A stretch of 64,000 bases of DNA. It comes from Chitinophaga pinensis (GTDB taxonomy: Bacteria > Bacteroidota > Bacteroidia > 2-12-FULL-35-15). Numbering within the stretch: position 1 is the stretch's first letter; every line of letters begins with the position of its first letter. The stretch is taken from NCBI GenBank assembly GCA_945885475.1, contig CAMCYR010000003.1:61998-125997 (forward strand). The letters run 5' to 3'. Positions 9,310 to 18,188 of this stretch are shown one piece after another. Made by a program: the position numbers and the translations under genes. Below the pieces are notes generated by a model. That model ran no database searches, was not told where the DNA came from, and was given only the letters and a program-made list of their open reading frames with translations.

Positions 9310-9336
9310 GTCATCCCGTGCCACGACACGGGATCT
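9310..9336. repeat. Left 27-bp inverted palindromic repeat
   Basis: Starts GTCATCCCGTGCC and ends ACACGGGATCT. CCCGTG and CACGGG pair around CCACGA. It overlaps the TGA stop of the GIY-YIG gene. Confidence 0.8.
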
Positions 9337-9644
9337 CATTGTTCTAAACTCATATCCCAATCGAAAGCCAAATCAAGCATTTCGATGTTAATTGTTTTGA
9401 TCAAATCCATCTTCCATTCTCTTTTCCATTCCTTTAACTGCTTTTCTCTAGTAATAGCTTGAGTTATATCGTTATGAATTTCGTAAAACAAAAGTTCATG
9501 AGCATTGTACTTTTTTGTAAAAGATGAACCTATTCCATTTTTATGCTCTGCCATTCTTCTTTCTAAATCATTGGTAACACCAATGTATAACACTGTTCTA
9601 TTTTTGTTTGACAAAATATAAACGTATGCACGATTGAGATTCAT
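9336..9644 (-). CDS. GIY-YIG family endonuclease-like protein
   Basis: Small single-domain GIY-YIG protein of the UPF0213 type. Core motifs are YVYILSNKNRTVLYIGVTND (the GIY-YIG segment in its variant form), LERRMAEHKNG with the catalytic arginine, LLFYEIH, and TREKQLKEWKREWK with the catalytic glutamate, so the nuclease centre looks intact. I place the start at ATG 9644 (MNLNRAYVYIL), about 102 aa. An in-frame ATG at 9686 would translate the flanking palindrome and is unlikely. Biological role unknown; its enclosure by inverted repeats suggests a DNA substrate related to them. Confidence 0.85.
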   Translation of the reverse strand: MNLNRAYVYILSNKNRTVLYIGVTNDLERRMAEHKNGIGSSFTKKYNAHELLFYEIHNDITQAITREKQLKEWKREWKMDLIKTINIEMLDLAFDWDMSLEQ

Positions 9645-9657
9645 ATTTTTAATTGAC

Positions 9658-9684
9658 AGATCCCGTGTCGTAGCAAGGGATGAC
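9658..9684. repeat. Right 27-bp inverted palindromic repeat
   Basis: Reverse complement of the left repeat at 25 of 27 positions. It begins AGATCCCGTGTCG and ends GGGATGAC. It lies 13 bases upstream of the GIY-YIG start codon and would be in its 5' leader. Confidence 0.8.
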
Positions 9685-9714
9685 ATTACGAATATACTAT
9701 TTCTCCGAAAGCCT

Positions 9715-10737
9715 TCATGCCCAAACTTTTGTTCCTTCGGTACAATTTTTACAGATATCTATTTCGGAGCGTGAACGAAGAACAGCGCTTCTAAAATTTT
9801 GGTATTTATTTCCTTGCCACATTTTTTTGAAAGATTCTGTTTTAAGATTACCCAATTGATGCTGTGCATCTTTATCAAAACAACAAGGAACAACAAGCCC
9901 ATCCCAGGTTATAACCGTTGAATGCCAAAGTCTCCAGCAATGATTTAGCATTTCATTTTTGATGGTATATGTTCCATCTGTCTGTTTTTTGTAGCGCGAA
10001 TATTTTTCGATTGTAGGAATCAATTTATTTCCATTTACATAGTCATACATCTGAGCCGTTTTGAACCGCACTTCATCAACACCAATTTTTTTTGCTAACA
10101 CCTCAACATCTTTTATCTGATGTTCGTTGGGTTTCACCACTAAAAACTGAAAGATGATATGAGGTGTTTTTGATCTTAATTCCTTTTTCCACTTGACAAC
10201 ATTTTCTGCACCTTCAATTACTTTTTTCAGGTCGCCACCAATCCTATACTGCTCATAGGTTTCTTGAGTTGTTCCATCAATAGAAATAATTAATCTGCTC
10301 AAGCCACTTTCGACAGTTTGTTTTGCGACAGCATCAGTTAAATAATGTGCGTTGGTGGAAGTTGCGGTATAAATATTTTTGGCGGAAGCATACTTTACCA
10401 TGTCTAAGAACTTCGGATTCAGAAATGGTTCGCCTTGAAAATAAAAAATCAAATAGGAAATTTCTTTATACAATTCATCAAGAGTCGACTTGAAAAAATC
10501 GTTTTCCAGCATTCCTGTAGGACGGGTAAATTCGCGTTTACCACTTGGACATTCAGGGCAACGTAAATTGCAGGAAGTAGTCGGCTCAAATGTAATGCTT
10601 ATTGGAACTCCCCATTGAATAGGTTTATTTGTCCATTTAGAAATATAAAAGCTCAACACCACTTTTACAGCATTCCATGCTCTGCGAAAAGTAAGCTTTG
10701 ATAAAAAAATAGTTCCGTCTGAAATCCGTGCGTTCAA
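9715..10737 (-). CDS. Radical SAM / SPASM domain protein
   Basis: The 340-aa protein has the radical-SAM cluster motif CNLRCPEC (CxxxCxxC) near residue 58, in the context FEPTTSCNLRCPECPSG. The core includes YFQGEPFLNPKF and TSTNAHYL. A C-terminal SPASM-like set of cysteines follows: VVPCCFDKDAQHQLGNL and ICKNC. It would bind one S-adenosylmethionine-cleaving 4Fe-4S cluster plus at least one auxiliary cluster. Such proteins modify peptides or cofactors, but no peptide precursor gene is visible beside it, so the substrate is unknown. It is a monocistronic minus-strand gene upstream of the GIY-YIG unit. Confidence 0.88.
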   Translation of the reverse strand: MNARISDGTIFLSKLTFRRAWNAVKVVLSFYISKWTNKPIQWGVPISITFEPTTSCNLRCPECPSGKREFTRPTGMLENDFFKSTLDELYKEISYLIFYFQGEPFLNPKFLDMVKYASAKNIYTATSTNAHYLTDAVAKQTVESGLSRLIISIDGTTQETYEQYRIGGDLKKVIEGAENVVKWKKELRSKTPHIIFQFLVVKPNEHQIKDVEVLAKKIGVDEVRFKTAQMYDYVNGNKLIPTIEKYSRYKKQTDGTYTIKNEMLNHCWRLWHSTVITWDGLVVPCCFDKDAQHQLGNLKTESFKKMWQGNKYQNFRSAVLRSRSEIDICKNCTEGTKVWA

Positions 10738-10771
10738 TTGATTTGCTTTTTGTAAAGGTAAGTAATTCTAG

Positions 10772-10830
10772 TGTCACTTTGAGTGGAGTCGATAACCAGC
10801 TCTTTGTTCTCGACTCCGCTCGAACTGACA
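10772..10830. repeat. Inverted repeat, second palindromic family
   Basis: Arms at 10772-10792 and 10810-10830 (21 bases each, 18 complementary; core GAGTGGAGTCGA against TCGACTCCGCTC) surround a 17-base loop. It sits in the spacer between the radical SAM gene and a T9SS cargo gene and differs from the ATCCC palindromes. It is probably a dispersed repeat rather than a terminator, as no T-run follows. Confidence 0.65.
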
Positions 10831-10862
10831 GCGCTCACAATTTTTTGATTCATCCAAACAAA

Positions 10863-10892
10863 AACGCCTGTAACACAACTGCTACAGGCGTT
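10863..10892 (-). terminator. Hairpin terminator of the T9SS cargo gene at 10911
   Basis: A 10-bp perfect stem AACGCCTGTA/TACAGGCGTT with a 10-base loop. On the minus strand it is followed by TTTGTTTGG and lies 18 bases past the stop. Confidence 0.85.
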
Positions 10893-10910
10893 CTATAATG
10901 TGGTTGAGGC

Positions 10911-11840
10911 TTATTTTATTACTTCAAATTTACCTCTATTGATAACTTGTTTCTTTTCGTTTAATACATTGTAAATATACATTCCTGCATTGAATAAGGA
11001 AGTTTGCACCGTTACAGCATTTCCAACCATTAAGAATATTCCAACCTTACGACCAGCTATATCAAGTATTTTAACAGCATTTGCATTTACAGAACTTGTA
11101 AAGCTAATGTTATTTATAGCTGGGTTTGGAGAAACCGAAACTGAACCAAAATTTTCATTTTCATTTATTCCATTATACCCAGACCAAGACATTGCATCAA
11201 TGTAAAAAGTACTACCAATTTTTGCACCTGGATGGCTATAAACACTTGAACTTGCAAATACGAGCATGGTATCAGCCCAAACGGAACTAAATGCCAAATC
11301 GTAATTCATGGTTAAACTGTTTGCAGCAAACGTTGTGGTGGCAATACCGGTAGCATATTTACCATATGCAATAGTATCTCTTGAAGTGCCATTCCATCTA
11401 GTTAAATAAGCTAACACAAAAGCCGAATCACCAGCCATAGGAGTATATTTAGAAACAAAACTAAGAGTTGCAGGGCGACCAGACAATGGCTTTCCATATG
11501 TTAAACCAGGAGTAGGAAAAGCATTGATTTTCCCCATTACCAAGATTCCAGCTGTATCGATATTACCGGCAGTATATGGACTTGGAATAGCTGCACCAAC
11601 CACTTTTACAGTTTTAATTTTAGCGCTTATCAGTCCTTGGCCAGGCGCAACAGTTTCCTTAAATACAGAAGTATCGGTTCCTACAAGATTTAAAGCATTT
11701 AAAGTTGCCCAACCAGAGGGATCTAGAATAGTTGCAAATGGTGGAGCTGCAGCAGACCACGTTTCAAACATTAAGTCTTGTGCAGCACTATTAAAAGCAA
11801 AAGCAAAAATTGCTGTTGCAGAAAGTATAATTTTTTTCAT
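10911..11840 (-). CDS. T9SS-secreted protein with type A sorting domain
   Basis: ATG at 11840 gives MKKIILSATAIFAFAFNSAAQ, a clear signal peptide; a longer frame begins at 11867 but its extra nine residues precede the signal peptide. The middle is a beta-rich passenger of roughly 200 residues resembling the PCMD/carbohydrate-module class of Bacteroidota cargo proteins (LSFVSKYTPMAGDSAFVLAYLTRWN, MNYDLAF). The last 75 residues (VSVSPNPAINNISF...VKILDIAGRKV...AGMYIYNVLNEKKQVINRGKFEV) form a type A T9SS C-terminal sorting domain, removed by the PorU sortase on export. Function of the passenger is uncertain. Confidence 0.85.
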   Translation of the reverse strand: MKKIILSATAIFAFAFNSAAQDLMFETWSAAAPPFATILDPSGWATLNALNLVGTDTSVFKETVAPGQGLISAKIKTVKVVGAAIPSPYTAGNIDTAGILVMGKINAFPTPGLTYGKPLSGRPATLSFVSKYTPMAGDSAFVLAYLTRWNGTSRDTIAYGKYATGIATTTFAANSLTMNYDLAFSSVWADTMLVFASSSVYSHPGAKIGSTFYIDAMSWSGYNGINENENFGSVSVSPNPAINNISFTSSVNANAVKILDIAGRKVGIFLMVGNAVTVQTSLFNAGMYIYNVLNEKKQVINRGKFEVIK

Positions 11841-11928
11841 TTTAAAATATTTAGATGTATCTAACAAATATAGGATTTTTATTTTCCTTTTACCAAAGCA
11901 AAATTTTAAAAACTTAGGTATTCAAACG

Positions 11929-11958
11929 AAAAGCGTCCCGAAAATTCGAGACGCTTTT
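11929..11958 (-). terminator. Hairpin terminator between two T9SS cargo genes
   Basis: AAAAGCGTC and GACGCTTTT form a 9-bp stem with a 12-base interior in which CGA/TCG can extend pairing. It is T-rich on the minus strand. It follows the gene ending at 11982. Confidence 0.75.
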
Positions 11959-11981
11959 TAAAAATTTATCAGTAGAAATGT

Positions 11982-13070
11982 TTACTTAGCAACGGTAAAT
12001 TTACCGCGGTTTAAAATGGCATTGTCGTTTCCAATTAAAGTATAAGAGTAAACACCATTAGCAAAATCAGAAGTATTTATAGATGCAGTATTACCGGAAA
12101 CAGTGTATGAATCGATCATGCGTCCAGCGATGTCAAACAATTGGATAGAAGACACTTTTGAAGCTTCTACAGCAAAAGTAATTTCATTTTGTGCAGGATT
12201 AGGGAAAACATTTACCTGTGATGCAGCAGTTGCTTCGTTGATTCCAACCAAAGGCAAAGATTGTAACCAGGTAACTTCTTTTATAGCTGACAAAGAATCT
12301 AATTTAATAGATACCAGGGGAAAGCCTACTCCATTTGCCCACCAGGTGTAACCTGTTGTAGAATCAGCAGCTAATAATGGTGTAAATCCGGGAAGCGGGT
12401 TCCAGAAACCACTGATTGAAACATCGGTAGTATCGTATTTTACGATCGTTTCTTTGCTTCTCAATACGTTGAATGTTCCCAAAGGAGTAGTTAAGGTCCC
12501 CCAAGCATCAACAGTAACTGTTTTTCTGACACCCGAAGTCATTCTGACAGAATCGATAACTAAACCAATACCTGGATCAACTCCAAAATAAAAAGCAGGC
12601 GTTATTGATTTGTAATTGCTTGTGAAGTTTGTTAAATAATTAGCAGGAAAATTCATTAATTTTTCTGATGGTGAATTTTTAATAGTAAGATTCATCGGAC
12701 CTGCACCTAAATCAACATTTGCCGAAACACCATCTGCAGTTAATCCTGACGCTGAATTTGTAAGGTAGCTGAAGTTATTTTGCCACCCCTGTTTCATTAC
12801 CAAATTAGAAGAAGAAAATAAAGGATTAGGAGCCCATGCGTAAGAAATGAATGTCATGGTATCTGTTGTTGATGCGTTCAACATACTCATATTCCAAGTT
12901 TGGCTGATTCCGGCACTTCCAACCGACAATGACCCTGAAGGCAAAGTATCATTTGACTGATAGATAATTTTTGTTGGTGAAGCAATGTCTGCTGTAGTTA
13001 TTGTAATTTGAGCTACAGCGCCAAAAGCACAGATAAATAAAGCAAAAATAACAAGTAAAGATTTTTTCAT
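11982..13070 (-). CDS. T9SS-secreted protein with type A sorting domain
   Basis: 362 aa starting with signal peptide MKKSLLVIFALFICAFGAVAQ. The passenger contains SQTWNMSMLNASTTDTMTF and a WGTLTTPLGTFNVLRSKETIVKYDT stretch, a pattern I have seen in uncharacterised Bacteroidota surface proteins. The final 75 residues (VNVFPNPAQNEITF...SIQLFDIAGRMIDSY...ANGVYSYTLIGNDNAILNRGKFTVAK) form a type A T9SS sorting domain closely resembling that of the neighbour at 10911. The two have separate terminators and share only the tail. Function is unknown; export to the surface is well supported. Confidence 0.85.
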   Translation of the reverse strand: MKKSLLVIFALFICAFGAVAQITITTADIASPTKIIYQSNDTLPSGSLSVGSAGISQTWNMSMLNASTTDTMTFISYAWAPNPLFSSSNLVMKQGWQNNFSYLTNSASGLTADGVSANVDLGAGPMNLTIKNSPSEKLMNFPANYLTNFTSNYKSITPAFYFGVDPGIGLVIDSVRMTSGVRKTVTVDAWGTLTTPLGTFNVLRSKETIVKYDTTDVSISGFWNPLPGFTPLLAADSTTGYTWWANGVGFPLVSIKLDSLSAIKEVTWLQSLPLVGINEATAASQVNVFPNPAQNEITFAVEASKVSSIQLFDIAGRMIDSYTVSGNTASINTSDFANGVYSYTLIGNDNAILNRGKFTVAK

Positions 13071-13143
13071 GTTTTGTAGTTTTTAAAGTTAAAAGAGATA
13101 GACAAATATATAAAATTTGCGAGTAACTAAGCTGCAATTAAAA

Positions 13144-13405
13144 AAATCCCCCTAAGCCCCTTTTTCAAAGGGGGAATGTGTGCTAAGTAACTTCATTTTT
13201 AAAAAGGGGAATGGTGCAAAAAAAGATTCATCGACTAGCAAATCCCCCTAACCCCCTTTTTCAAAGGGGGAATGTGTGCTAAGTAACTTCATTTTTACGA
13301 AGGGGGATGGTGCAAAAAAAGATTCATCGACTAGCAAATCCCCCTAAGCCCTTTTTCAAAGGGGGAATGTGTGCTAATTAACTTCATTTTTAAAAAGGGG
13401 AATGG
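13144..13405. repeat. 96-bp direct tandem repeat, 2.7 copies
   Basis: Copies start at 13144, 13240 and 13336, each beginning AAATCCCCCTAA. The third stops at 13405. Every copy carries a hairpin (CCCCTTTTT...AAAGGGGG) and a second G-run (AAGGGGAATGG), followed by a stretch ending TTCATCGACTAGC. Copies differ at only a few bases. There is no ORF. The array fills most of the 369-bp gap between the T9SS cargo gene and the ABC exporter gene. Confidence 0.92.
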
Positions 13406-13439
13406 CATAACCCTAAAGATCAGCTTTAAAAAGAGAAGA

Positions 13440-15284
13440 TTATACGAAAGATTGCATTTCGTGCAGTTTACTATAATTACCATTCAGGGCAAGCAGCTGC
13501 GTATGCGTTCCACGTTCAATAATCAGTCCTTTCTGCATAACAATGATTTCATCAGCATGCTGAATGGTAGATAAGCGATGGGCGATGACCACAGAAGTGC
13601 GGTTTTTCATCAAATTAGACAAGGCATCCTGCACCAAACGTTCACTTTCTGTATCGAGAGCGGAAGTTGCTTCATCAAGAATTAAAATAGGAGGATTTTT
13701 AAGTACGGCACGGGCAATACTCATCCGCTGACGCTGTCCGCCCGACATTTTACTTCCACGATCACCAATATTTGTCTGGTAGCCGTCCTGCATTTTAATG
13801 ATAAACTCATGTGCATTGGCAATTTTTGCCGCTTCGATCACCTTTTCCTCGGTCACGTTCTCCATTCCAAAAGCAATATTATTATAAACAGTATCATTAA
13901 ACAAGATCGATTCTTGCGTAACAATACCCATTAATGCGCGAACGTCAGCAATTTTTGCACCCTTGATCGAAACACCATCAACCAGAATTTCACCTTTTGT
14001 AGGATCGTAGAACCGAGGCAGCATATCCGCCAAGGTTGTTTTCCCCGATCCGGATTGACCAACCAGGGCGATTGTTTTTCCTTTTTCAATTTTTAAATTG
14101 ATATCATTCAAAACCCAACCAACTTCCCCTTCACGATAAGCAAAAGAAACATTTTTATATTCGATCTCTTTCTCAAATTTTGTTAGTGATATCGGATGAG
14201 GACCGTCTTTTATGCTGACTTCGGCATCCAATATTTTATCGATGCGTTCAGAAGAAGCCAATCCTTTTTGAACACTGTAATACGCAGTCGTAAAAGATTT
14301 TGCGGGAGTCAGCAACTGCGAGAACATAACCAGGTACATGATCAGCAAGGCCCCGTCCATTGAATGATCTACTATAACCATTTTTCCACCCAAGTAAAGA
14401 ATAACCACCAGCACGGAAACACCAAGAAATTCGCTCAAAGGAGAAGCCAAATCAACTTTTCGGTACATTTTTATCGAGATATTGGTATAGAGTTGATTTT
14501 CTTTACGGAATTTTTCCCTTGTAGTTTTTTCTGCATTGAAGCCCTTAATAATCCTTAATCCGCCAAGCGTTTCATCCATTATCGACAAGAGCAGTCCCAT
14601 TTTTTCCTTCCCTTTTGTTGCAGAGCGTTTTAAACTTTTACCAATCTGCCCGATCAATAATGCAGTAATTGGCAATAAAACAAACGCGACTAGCGATAAT
14701 TTGGCACTGATACCGAACATCATTACAAGAAATACAACAATTGTAAGTGGCTCGCGAAAGATCATTTCAAGGGATTGCATGATACTCCATTCTATCTCTT
14801 GCACATCTGCAGTCATGCGAGAAATAATATCCCCTTTGCGTTCATCCGAATAATAAGACAGAGGAAGATCGAGTGTTTTGTTAAACAATTTATTTCTCAT
14901 ATCGCGAACAACACCATTGCGAATAGGAGCTAAAAAGTACATCGCAAAATAGCGGGAAACATTTTTAAGAAAAATAGTAGCAACAATAAAAAGACAAATC
15001 CAAACCAATACTACCAGCTTGCCATTTGCAATTGTTGCTTGGGCCATCATAAAATTGATGGTGTCCACTACTCCATCTGCGGAGAAAGAGAATACAGGCT
15101 TACCTTTTACAATAATATCTGATATCTGATTGGGATCGTTTGAAAACAAAACCTTCAGAAAGGGAAACATTAAAGCGATTGAGAAAAGTGAAAAAATAAC
15201 AGATAAAATATTGAAAATGATGTTCCAGATAGCGTAACGCCAATAGCCTTTTACATAACGGAGAACACCGAAAAATTTTCTCAT
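13440..15284 (-). CDS. ABC exporter, fused permease and ATPase (MsbA-like)
   Basis: 614-aa half-transporter. The N-terminal ~330 residues hold six predicted membrane helices (for example IWNIIFNILSVIFSLFSIALMFPFL and VFLVMMFGIS). The ATPase domain follows with Walker A GQSGSGKTTLA, Q-loop VTQESILF, signature KMSGGQRQRMSIARA, Walker B PILILDEATSALD and the H-loop VIAHRLSTI. Layout and size match the lipid/drug exporter group that includes MsbA. A lipid A or phospholipid flippase role is plausible, but multidrug export cannot be excluded. It works as a homodimer in the inner membrane. It is divergent from rbfA. Confidence 0.88.
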   Translation of the reverse strand: MRKFFGVLRYVKGYWRYAIWNIIFNILSVIFSLFSIALMFPFLKVLFSNDPNQISDIIVKGKPVFSFSADGVVDTINFMMAQATIANGKLVVLVWICLFIVATIFLKNVSRYFAMYFLAPIRNGVVRDMRNKLFNKTLDLPLSYYSDERKGDIISRMTADVQEIEWSIMQSLEMIFREPLTIVVFLVMMFGISAKLSLVAFVLLPITALLIGQIGKSLKRSATKGKEKMGLLLSIMDETLGGLRIIKGFNAEKTTREKFRKENQLYTNISIKMYRKVDLASPLSEFLGVSVLVVILYLGGKMVIVDHSMDGALLIMYLVMFSQLLTPAKSFTTAYYSVQKGLASSERIDKILDAEVSIKDGPHPISLTKFEKEIEYKNVSFAYREGEVGWVLNDINLKIEKGKTIALVGQSGSGKTTLADMLPRFYDPTKGEILVDGVSIKGAKIADVRALMGIVTQESILFNDTVYNNIAFGMENVTEEKVIEAAKIANAHEFIIKMQDGYQTNIGDRGSKMSGGQRQRMSIARAVLKNPPILILDEATSALDTESERLVQDALSNLMKNRTSVVIAHRLSTIQHADEIIVMQKGLIIERGTHTQLLALNGNYSKLHEMQSFV

Positions 15285-15340
15285 ATGACGTTTAAATAAC
15301 TAATAATGTGTAAATATACTATTTGTAGCTGTTTAATTGT

Positions 15341-15348
15341 TAATTTTG
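15341..15348 (+). promoter_or_regulatory. Putative -7 box of the rbfA promoter
   Basis: TAATTTTG matches TAnnTTTG 21 bases before the rbfA ATG. The nearest upstream TTG (15323-15325) is 15 bases away, shorter than usual, so the -33 element is uncertain. Confidence 0.5.
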
Positions 15349-15369
15349 AAGTCCTAAATTAAGTTAAAT

Positions 15370-15708
15370 ATGGATTCTACACGACAGTTAAAAGTATCAA
15401 GATTAATACAAAAAGAACTTGGTGAGATCTTTCAGAGAGAAACACGTTTATTATTCGGGAATGCGCTCATTACGGTAACACAAGTAAGGGTGAGTCCTGA
15501 TTTAGGTATTGCGAAAGTATATGTGAGTTTATTTAATGTGCCGGATAACAAAGAACTATTAAAATTAATTCAGGTACATACAAAAGAGATCCGGACAAAA
15601 CTTTCGGATCGTATAAAAAAACAAGTACGTATTATTCCCAATCTGGTATTTTTTCATGACGACTCCTTGGATTATGCTATGCGCATTGATGAGTTACTTA
15701 AAAATTAA
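15370..15708 (+). CDS. rbfA: 30S ribosome-binding factor A
   Basis: 112-aa KH-fold protein that binds the 30S subunit during maturation of the 16S rRNA 5' end. Recognisable features are TRQLKVSRLIQKELGEIFQRE, the LITVTQVRVSPDLGIAKVYVSLF strand region, and the C-terminal IPNLVFFHDDSLDYAMRIDELL. Size is normal. It is followed about 110 bases on by a permease gene in the same direction, possibly cotranscribed. Confidence 0.94.
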   Translation: MDSTRQLKVSRLIQKELGEIFQRETRLLFGNALITVTQVRVSPDLGIAKVYVSLFNVPDNKELLKLIQVHTKEIRTKLSDRIKKQVRIIPNLVFFHDDSLDYAMRIDELLKN

Positions 15709-15818
15709 ATTAGTAAGAGGCGACCAATTCGTAAATGAGCGATTGGTATAAAAATTTGATGGAAAATAAAAACCATTAAGCGTATTCTCCAGAAACGAAA
15801 TCAACCAATTCATACAAC

Positions 15819-17018
15819 GTGAATCTTCCTTTCTTTATAGCAAAACGATACCTGATCTCAAAAAAATCGCACAATGCCATCAATATCATTTCTGGCATTT
15901 CGATAACAGGAATTTGTATTGGTACGTTGGCATTGGTAATCGTTCTTTCCACATTTAATGGCCTTACAAATCTGGTACAGTCATTCTACAATTCCTTCGA
16001 TCCCGATTTGGAAATCACAATCAAGCAAGGCAAAACATTTGACCCGAATTCCATTGCATTTCAATCATTAAAAAAAATAGAAGGTATTGCCTATTTTACA
16101 GAAATTGTAGAAGGAAATGCCTTATTAAAATACGAAGACAAACAATGTATCGCAAAGGTGAAAGGAGTGAGTGCCGATTTTAGCAAAATGAGCAGAATTG
16201 ATACCCTTGTTTCAGAAGGTGATTTTAATATTTCAAAAAACAATATTGTGATTGGGAAAGGCATCAGCACTATTTTACAAACACGACCAAACGACCTTTC
16301 TACTCTCATTTCTATTTATGCACCCAAACGTGGGAAAGTAAGTTCGTTAAATCCAGCAGACGGATTGAACGAATTAAAAGCATATCCTGCAGGAACTTTT
16401 TTTGTAAACTTAGATGAGTTTGACTACACCTATACAATCATGAGCATTGAAAAAGCGCGTGAATTACTTGACTATACAAATGAAGTAACAGCTGTTGAAC
16501 TGGGCATTAAAAAGGGCAGCAATGAAGGAAAGATCGTGAAAGAAATAACACTTTTATTAGGCGACAACTTCGAAATAAAAAATAGAGCGCAGCAAAATGC
16601 ATCCTTGTACAAAACGATGCGTTCAGAAAAATTATGGACATTCATCATTCTGATCTTTATATTAATCATTGCCACCTTTAATGTGATCGGTTCGTTAACG
16701 ATGCTGATTTTAGAAAAGAAAAAAGACATAACGATCTTGCATGACATGGGTGCCGACATTCAGCTGATCCGTAAAATATTTTTGATGGAAGGAATGCTGA
16801 TTACGATCATCGGAGCATTTTTAGGATTACTTTTCGGTAGTATTTTGTGCTGGATACAACAACATTACGAAATCATTAAAATGTCGGAGAATCTTGCCTA
16901 TCCAGTAAAATTCGAAGTCTCCGATATTCTAGTAACAATGATCGCCGTGCTATCGATTGGATTTTTAGCTGCATGGTATCCCGTGCGGATCGTCACAAAA
17001 AAGCATCTTGCTTTTTAA
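15819..17018 (+). CDS. LolC/LolE-like ABC transporter permease (FtsX family)
   Basis: 399 aa starting at GTG 15819 (MNLPFFIAKRYLISKK). An N-terminal membrane helix (GISITGICIGTLALVIVLSTFNGL) is followed by a periplasmic MacB-type domain of about 220 residues, then three C-terminal helices (LWTFIILIFILIIATFNVIGSLTMLI, GMLITIIGAFLGLLFGSIL, ILVTMIAVLSIGFLAAWYPV). The helix layout and the KKKDITILHDMGAD coupling segment are typical of LolC/E permeases, which release lipoproteins from the inner membrane. The ATPase partner LolD is not in this window. Confidence 0.85.
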   Translation: MNLPFFIAKRYLISKKSHNAINIISGISITGICIGTLALVIVLSTFNGLTNLVQSFYNSFDPDLEITIKQGKTFDPNSIAFQSLKKIEGIAYFTEIVEGNALLKYEDKQCIAKVKGVSADFSKMSRIDTLVSEGDFNISKNNIVIGKGISTILQTRPNDLSTLISIYAPKRGKVSSLNPADGLNELKAYPAGTFFVNLDEFDYTYTIMSIEKARELLDYTNEVTAVELGIKKGSNEGKIVKEITLLLGDNFEIKNRAQQNASLYKTMRSEKLWTFIILIFILIIATFNVIGSLTMLILEKKKDITILHDMGADIQLIRKIFLMEGMLITIIGAFLGLLFGSILCWIQQHYEIIKMSENLAYPVKFEVSDILVTMIAVLSIGFLAAWYPVRIVTKKHLAF

Positions 17019-17077
17019 AATATCACGATCGGATGTACTTATATTTATTCCCTTAAATTTTATTTATGGAGCAGGAG

Positions 17078-18070
17078 CTATGCAAATTCCAAATCGGAAT
17101 ATTGCTTTTCCACTTTATCAAGAATCATAATGATCTCATCATAGGAATAAGTGGTGACTAATTTTAAGCGGTACTCTTTAAAATTAGGCAAGCCTTTAAA
17201 ATAATTGGTGTAATGTCTGCGCATTTCAACAATACCGGCATGGTTTGTTTTCCAGCGCATCGAAAAATCAAGATGTTCTTTACAGACTCTTACACGATCA
17301 GCAATAGTTGGTGGTGCTAAGTGTTCACCTGTTTTAAAAAAATGTTTGATCTCATTAAATATCCATGGATAACCGATGCTTGCTCTACCGATCATGATCC
17401 CATCTATACCGTAACGATCCCTCATCAATTTCGCTTTTTCAGGAGAATCAACGTCACCATTACCAAAAATAGGAATTTTAATCCGCGAGTTATTTTTTAT
17501 ATCCCCGATCAGTGTCCAGTCGGCAGCACCTTTATATAATTGAGCACGTGTTCTACCATGGATCGTTAGCGCGGAAATACCAATATCTTGCAATCGTTCG
17601 GCTACTTCCACTACATTTTTTGTACTGTCATCCCAACCTAAACGTGTTTTAACAGTAACAGGGCGGTTTGCAATTTTCACGATGGCAGAGGTCATTTCCA
17701 CCATTTTAGGAATATCTTGCAAAAGGGCGGCACCGGCACCGCGACAAGCAACCTGTCGGACAGGGCAACCGTAATTAATATCGATCAGATCGGGATTGGC
17801 ATTATCGGCAATAATTCCAGCTTCACGCATGGAATCAATATCAGAACCAAAAAGTTGAATACCAATGGGGCGTTCATATTCAAAAATATCAAGCTTTTGA
17901 ACACTTTTTGCAGCATCACGAATCAATCCTTCCGAAGAAATAAACTCGGTATACATCATGTCCGCACCATTTTGTTTACAAACAGCACGAAAAGGCGGAT
18001 CGCTTACATCCTCCATAGGAGCAAGCAGTAAAGGAAATTCACCTAATTCTATGTTACCTATTTTTGTCAT
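17078..18070 (-). CDS. dusB: tRNA-dihydrouridine synthase
   Basis: FMN-dependent enzyme reducing specific uridines in the tRNA D-loop. The 330-aa protein starts with PLLLAPMEDVSDPPFRAVCKQNGADMMYTEF, contains the catalytic cysteine in INYGCPVRQVACRGAGAALL, then VTVKTRLGWD, LTIHGRTRAQLYKGAADW and IFGNGDVDSPEKA, and GIMIGRASIGYPWIF for phosphate binding. This pattern fits the DusB group. The start ATG at 18070 is clear. It is convergent with the LolC/E-like permease gene and divergent from the CPBP gene. Confidence 0.93.
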   Translation of the reverse strand: MTKIGNIELGEFPLLLAPMEDVSDPPFRAVCKQNGADMMYTEFISSEGLIRDAAKSVQKLDIFEYERPIGIQLFGSDIDSMREAGIIADNANPDLIDINYGCPVRQVACRGAGAALLQDIPKMVEMTSAIVKIANRPVTVKTRLGWDDSTKNVVEVAERLQDIGISALTIHGRTRAQLYKGAADWTLIGDIKNNSRIKIPIFGNGDVDSPEKAKLMRDRYGIDGIMIGRASIGYPWIFNEIKHFFKTGEHLAPPTIADRVRVCKEHLDFSMRWKTNHAGIVEMRRHYTNYFKGLPNFKEYRLKLVTTYSYDEIIMILDKVEKQYSDLEFA

Positions 18071-18188
18071 TTAAATACTGATTCGTTTGTTAGTCGTAAA
18101 AAAGGAAAAGAAGGCTGTTAACATTTACTTAATCAACCTAATTAACTATTTACTAATATTGTACAAAAATACCAAAATTAGCCAAGCA

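Larger units (their letters stand above)
9310..9684 (-). mobile_element. Candidate GIY-YIG mini-element bounded by 27-bp inverted repeats
   Basis: The GIY-YIG gene is enclosed by a left repeat at 9310-9336 and a right repeat at 9658-9684. The second is the reverse complement of the first with two differences (25 of 27 identical). Each repeat is itself a palindrome (CCCGTG...CACGGG on the left, CCCGTG...CAAGGG on the right). The gene's stop codon overlaps the left repeat, so the whole 375-bp unit is little more than gene plus repeats. I see no clear target-site duplication. Mobility is inferred. Confidence 0.55.

Noticed and set aside
13144..13405. The 96-bp repeats as a possible CRISPR array
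   Set aside because: The whole 96-base unit is repeated with no unique spacers, the copies are too few, and no cas genes are nearby.
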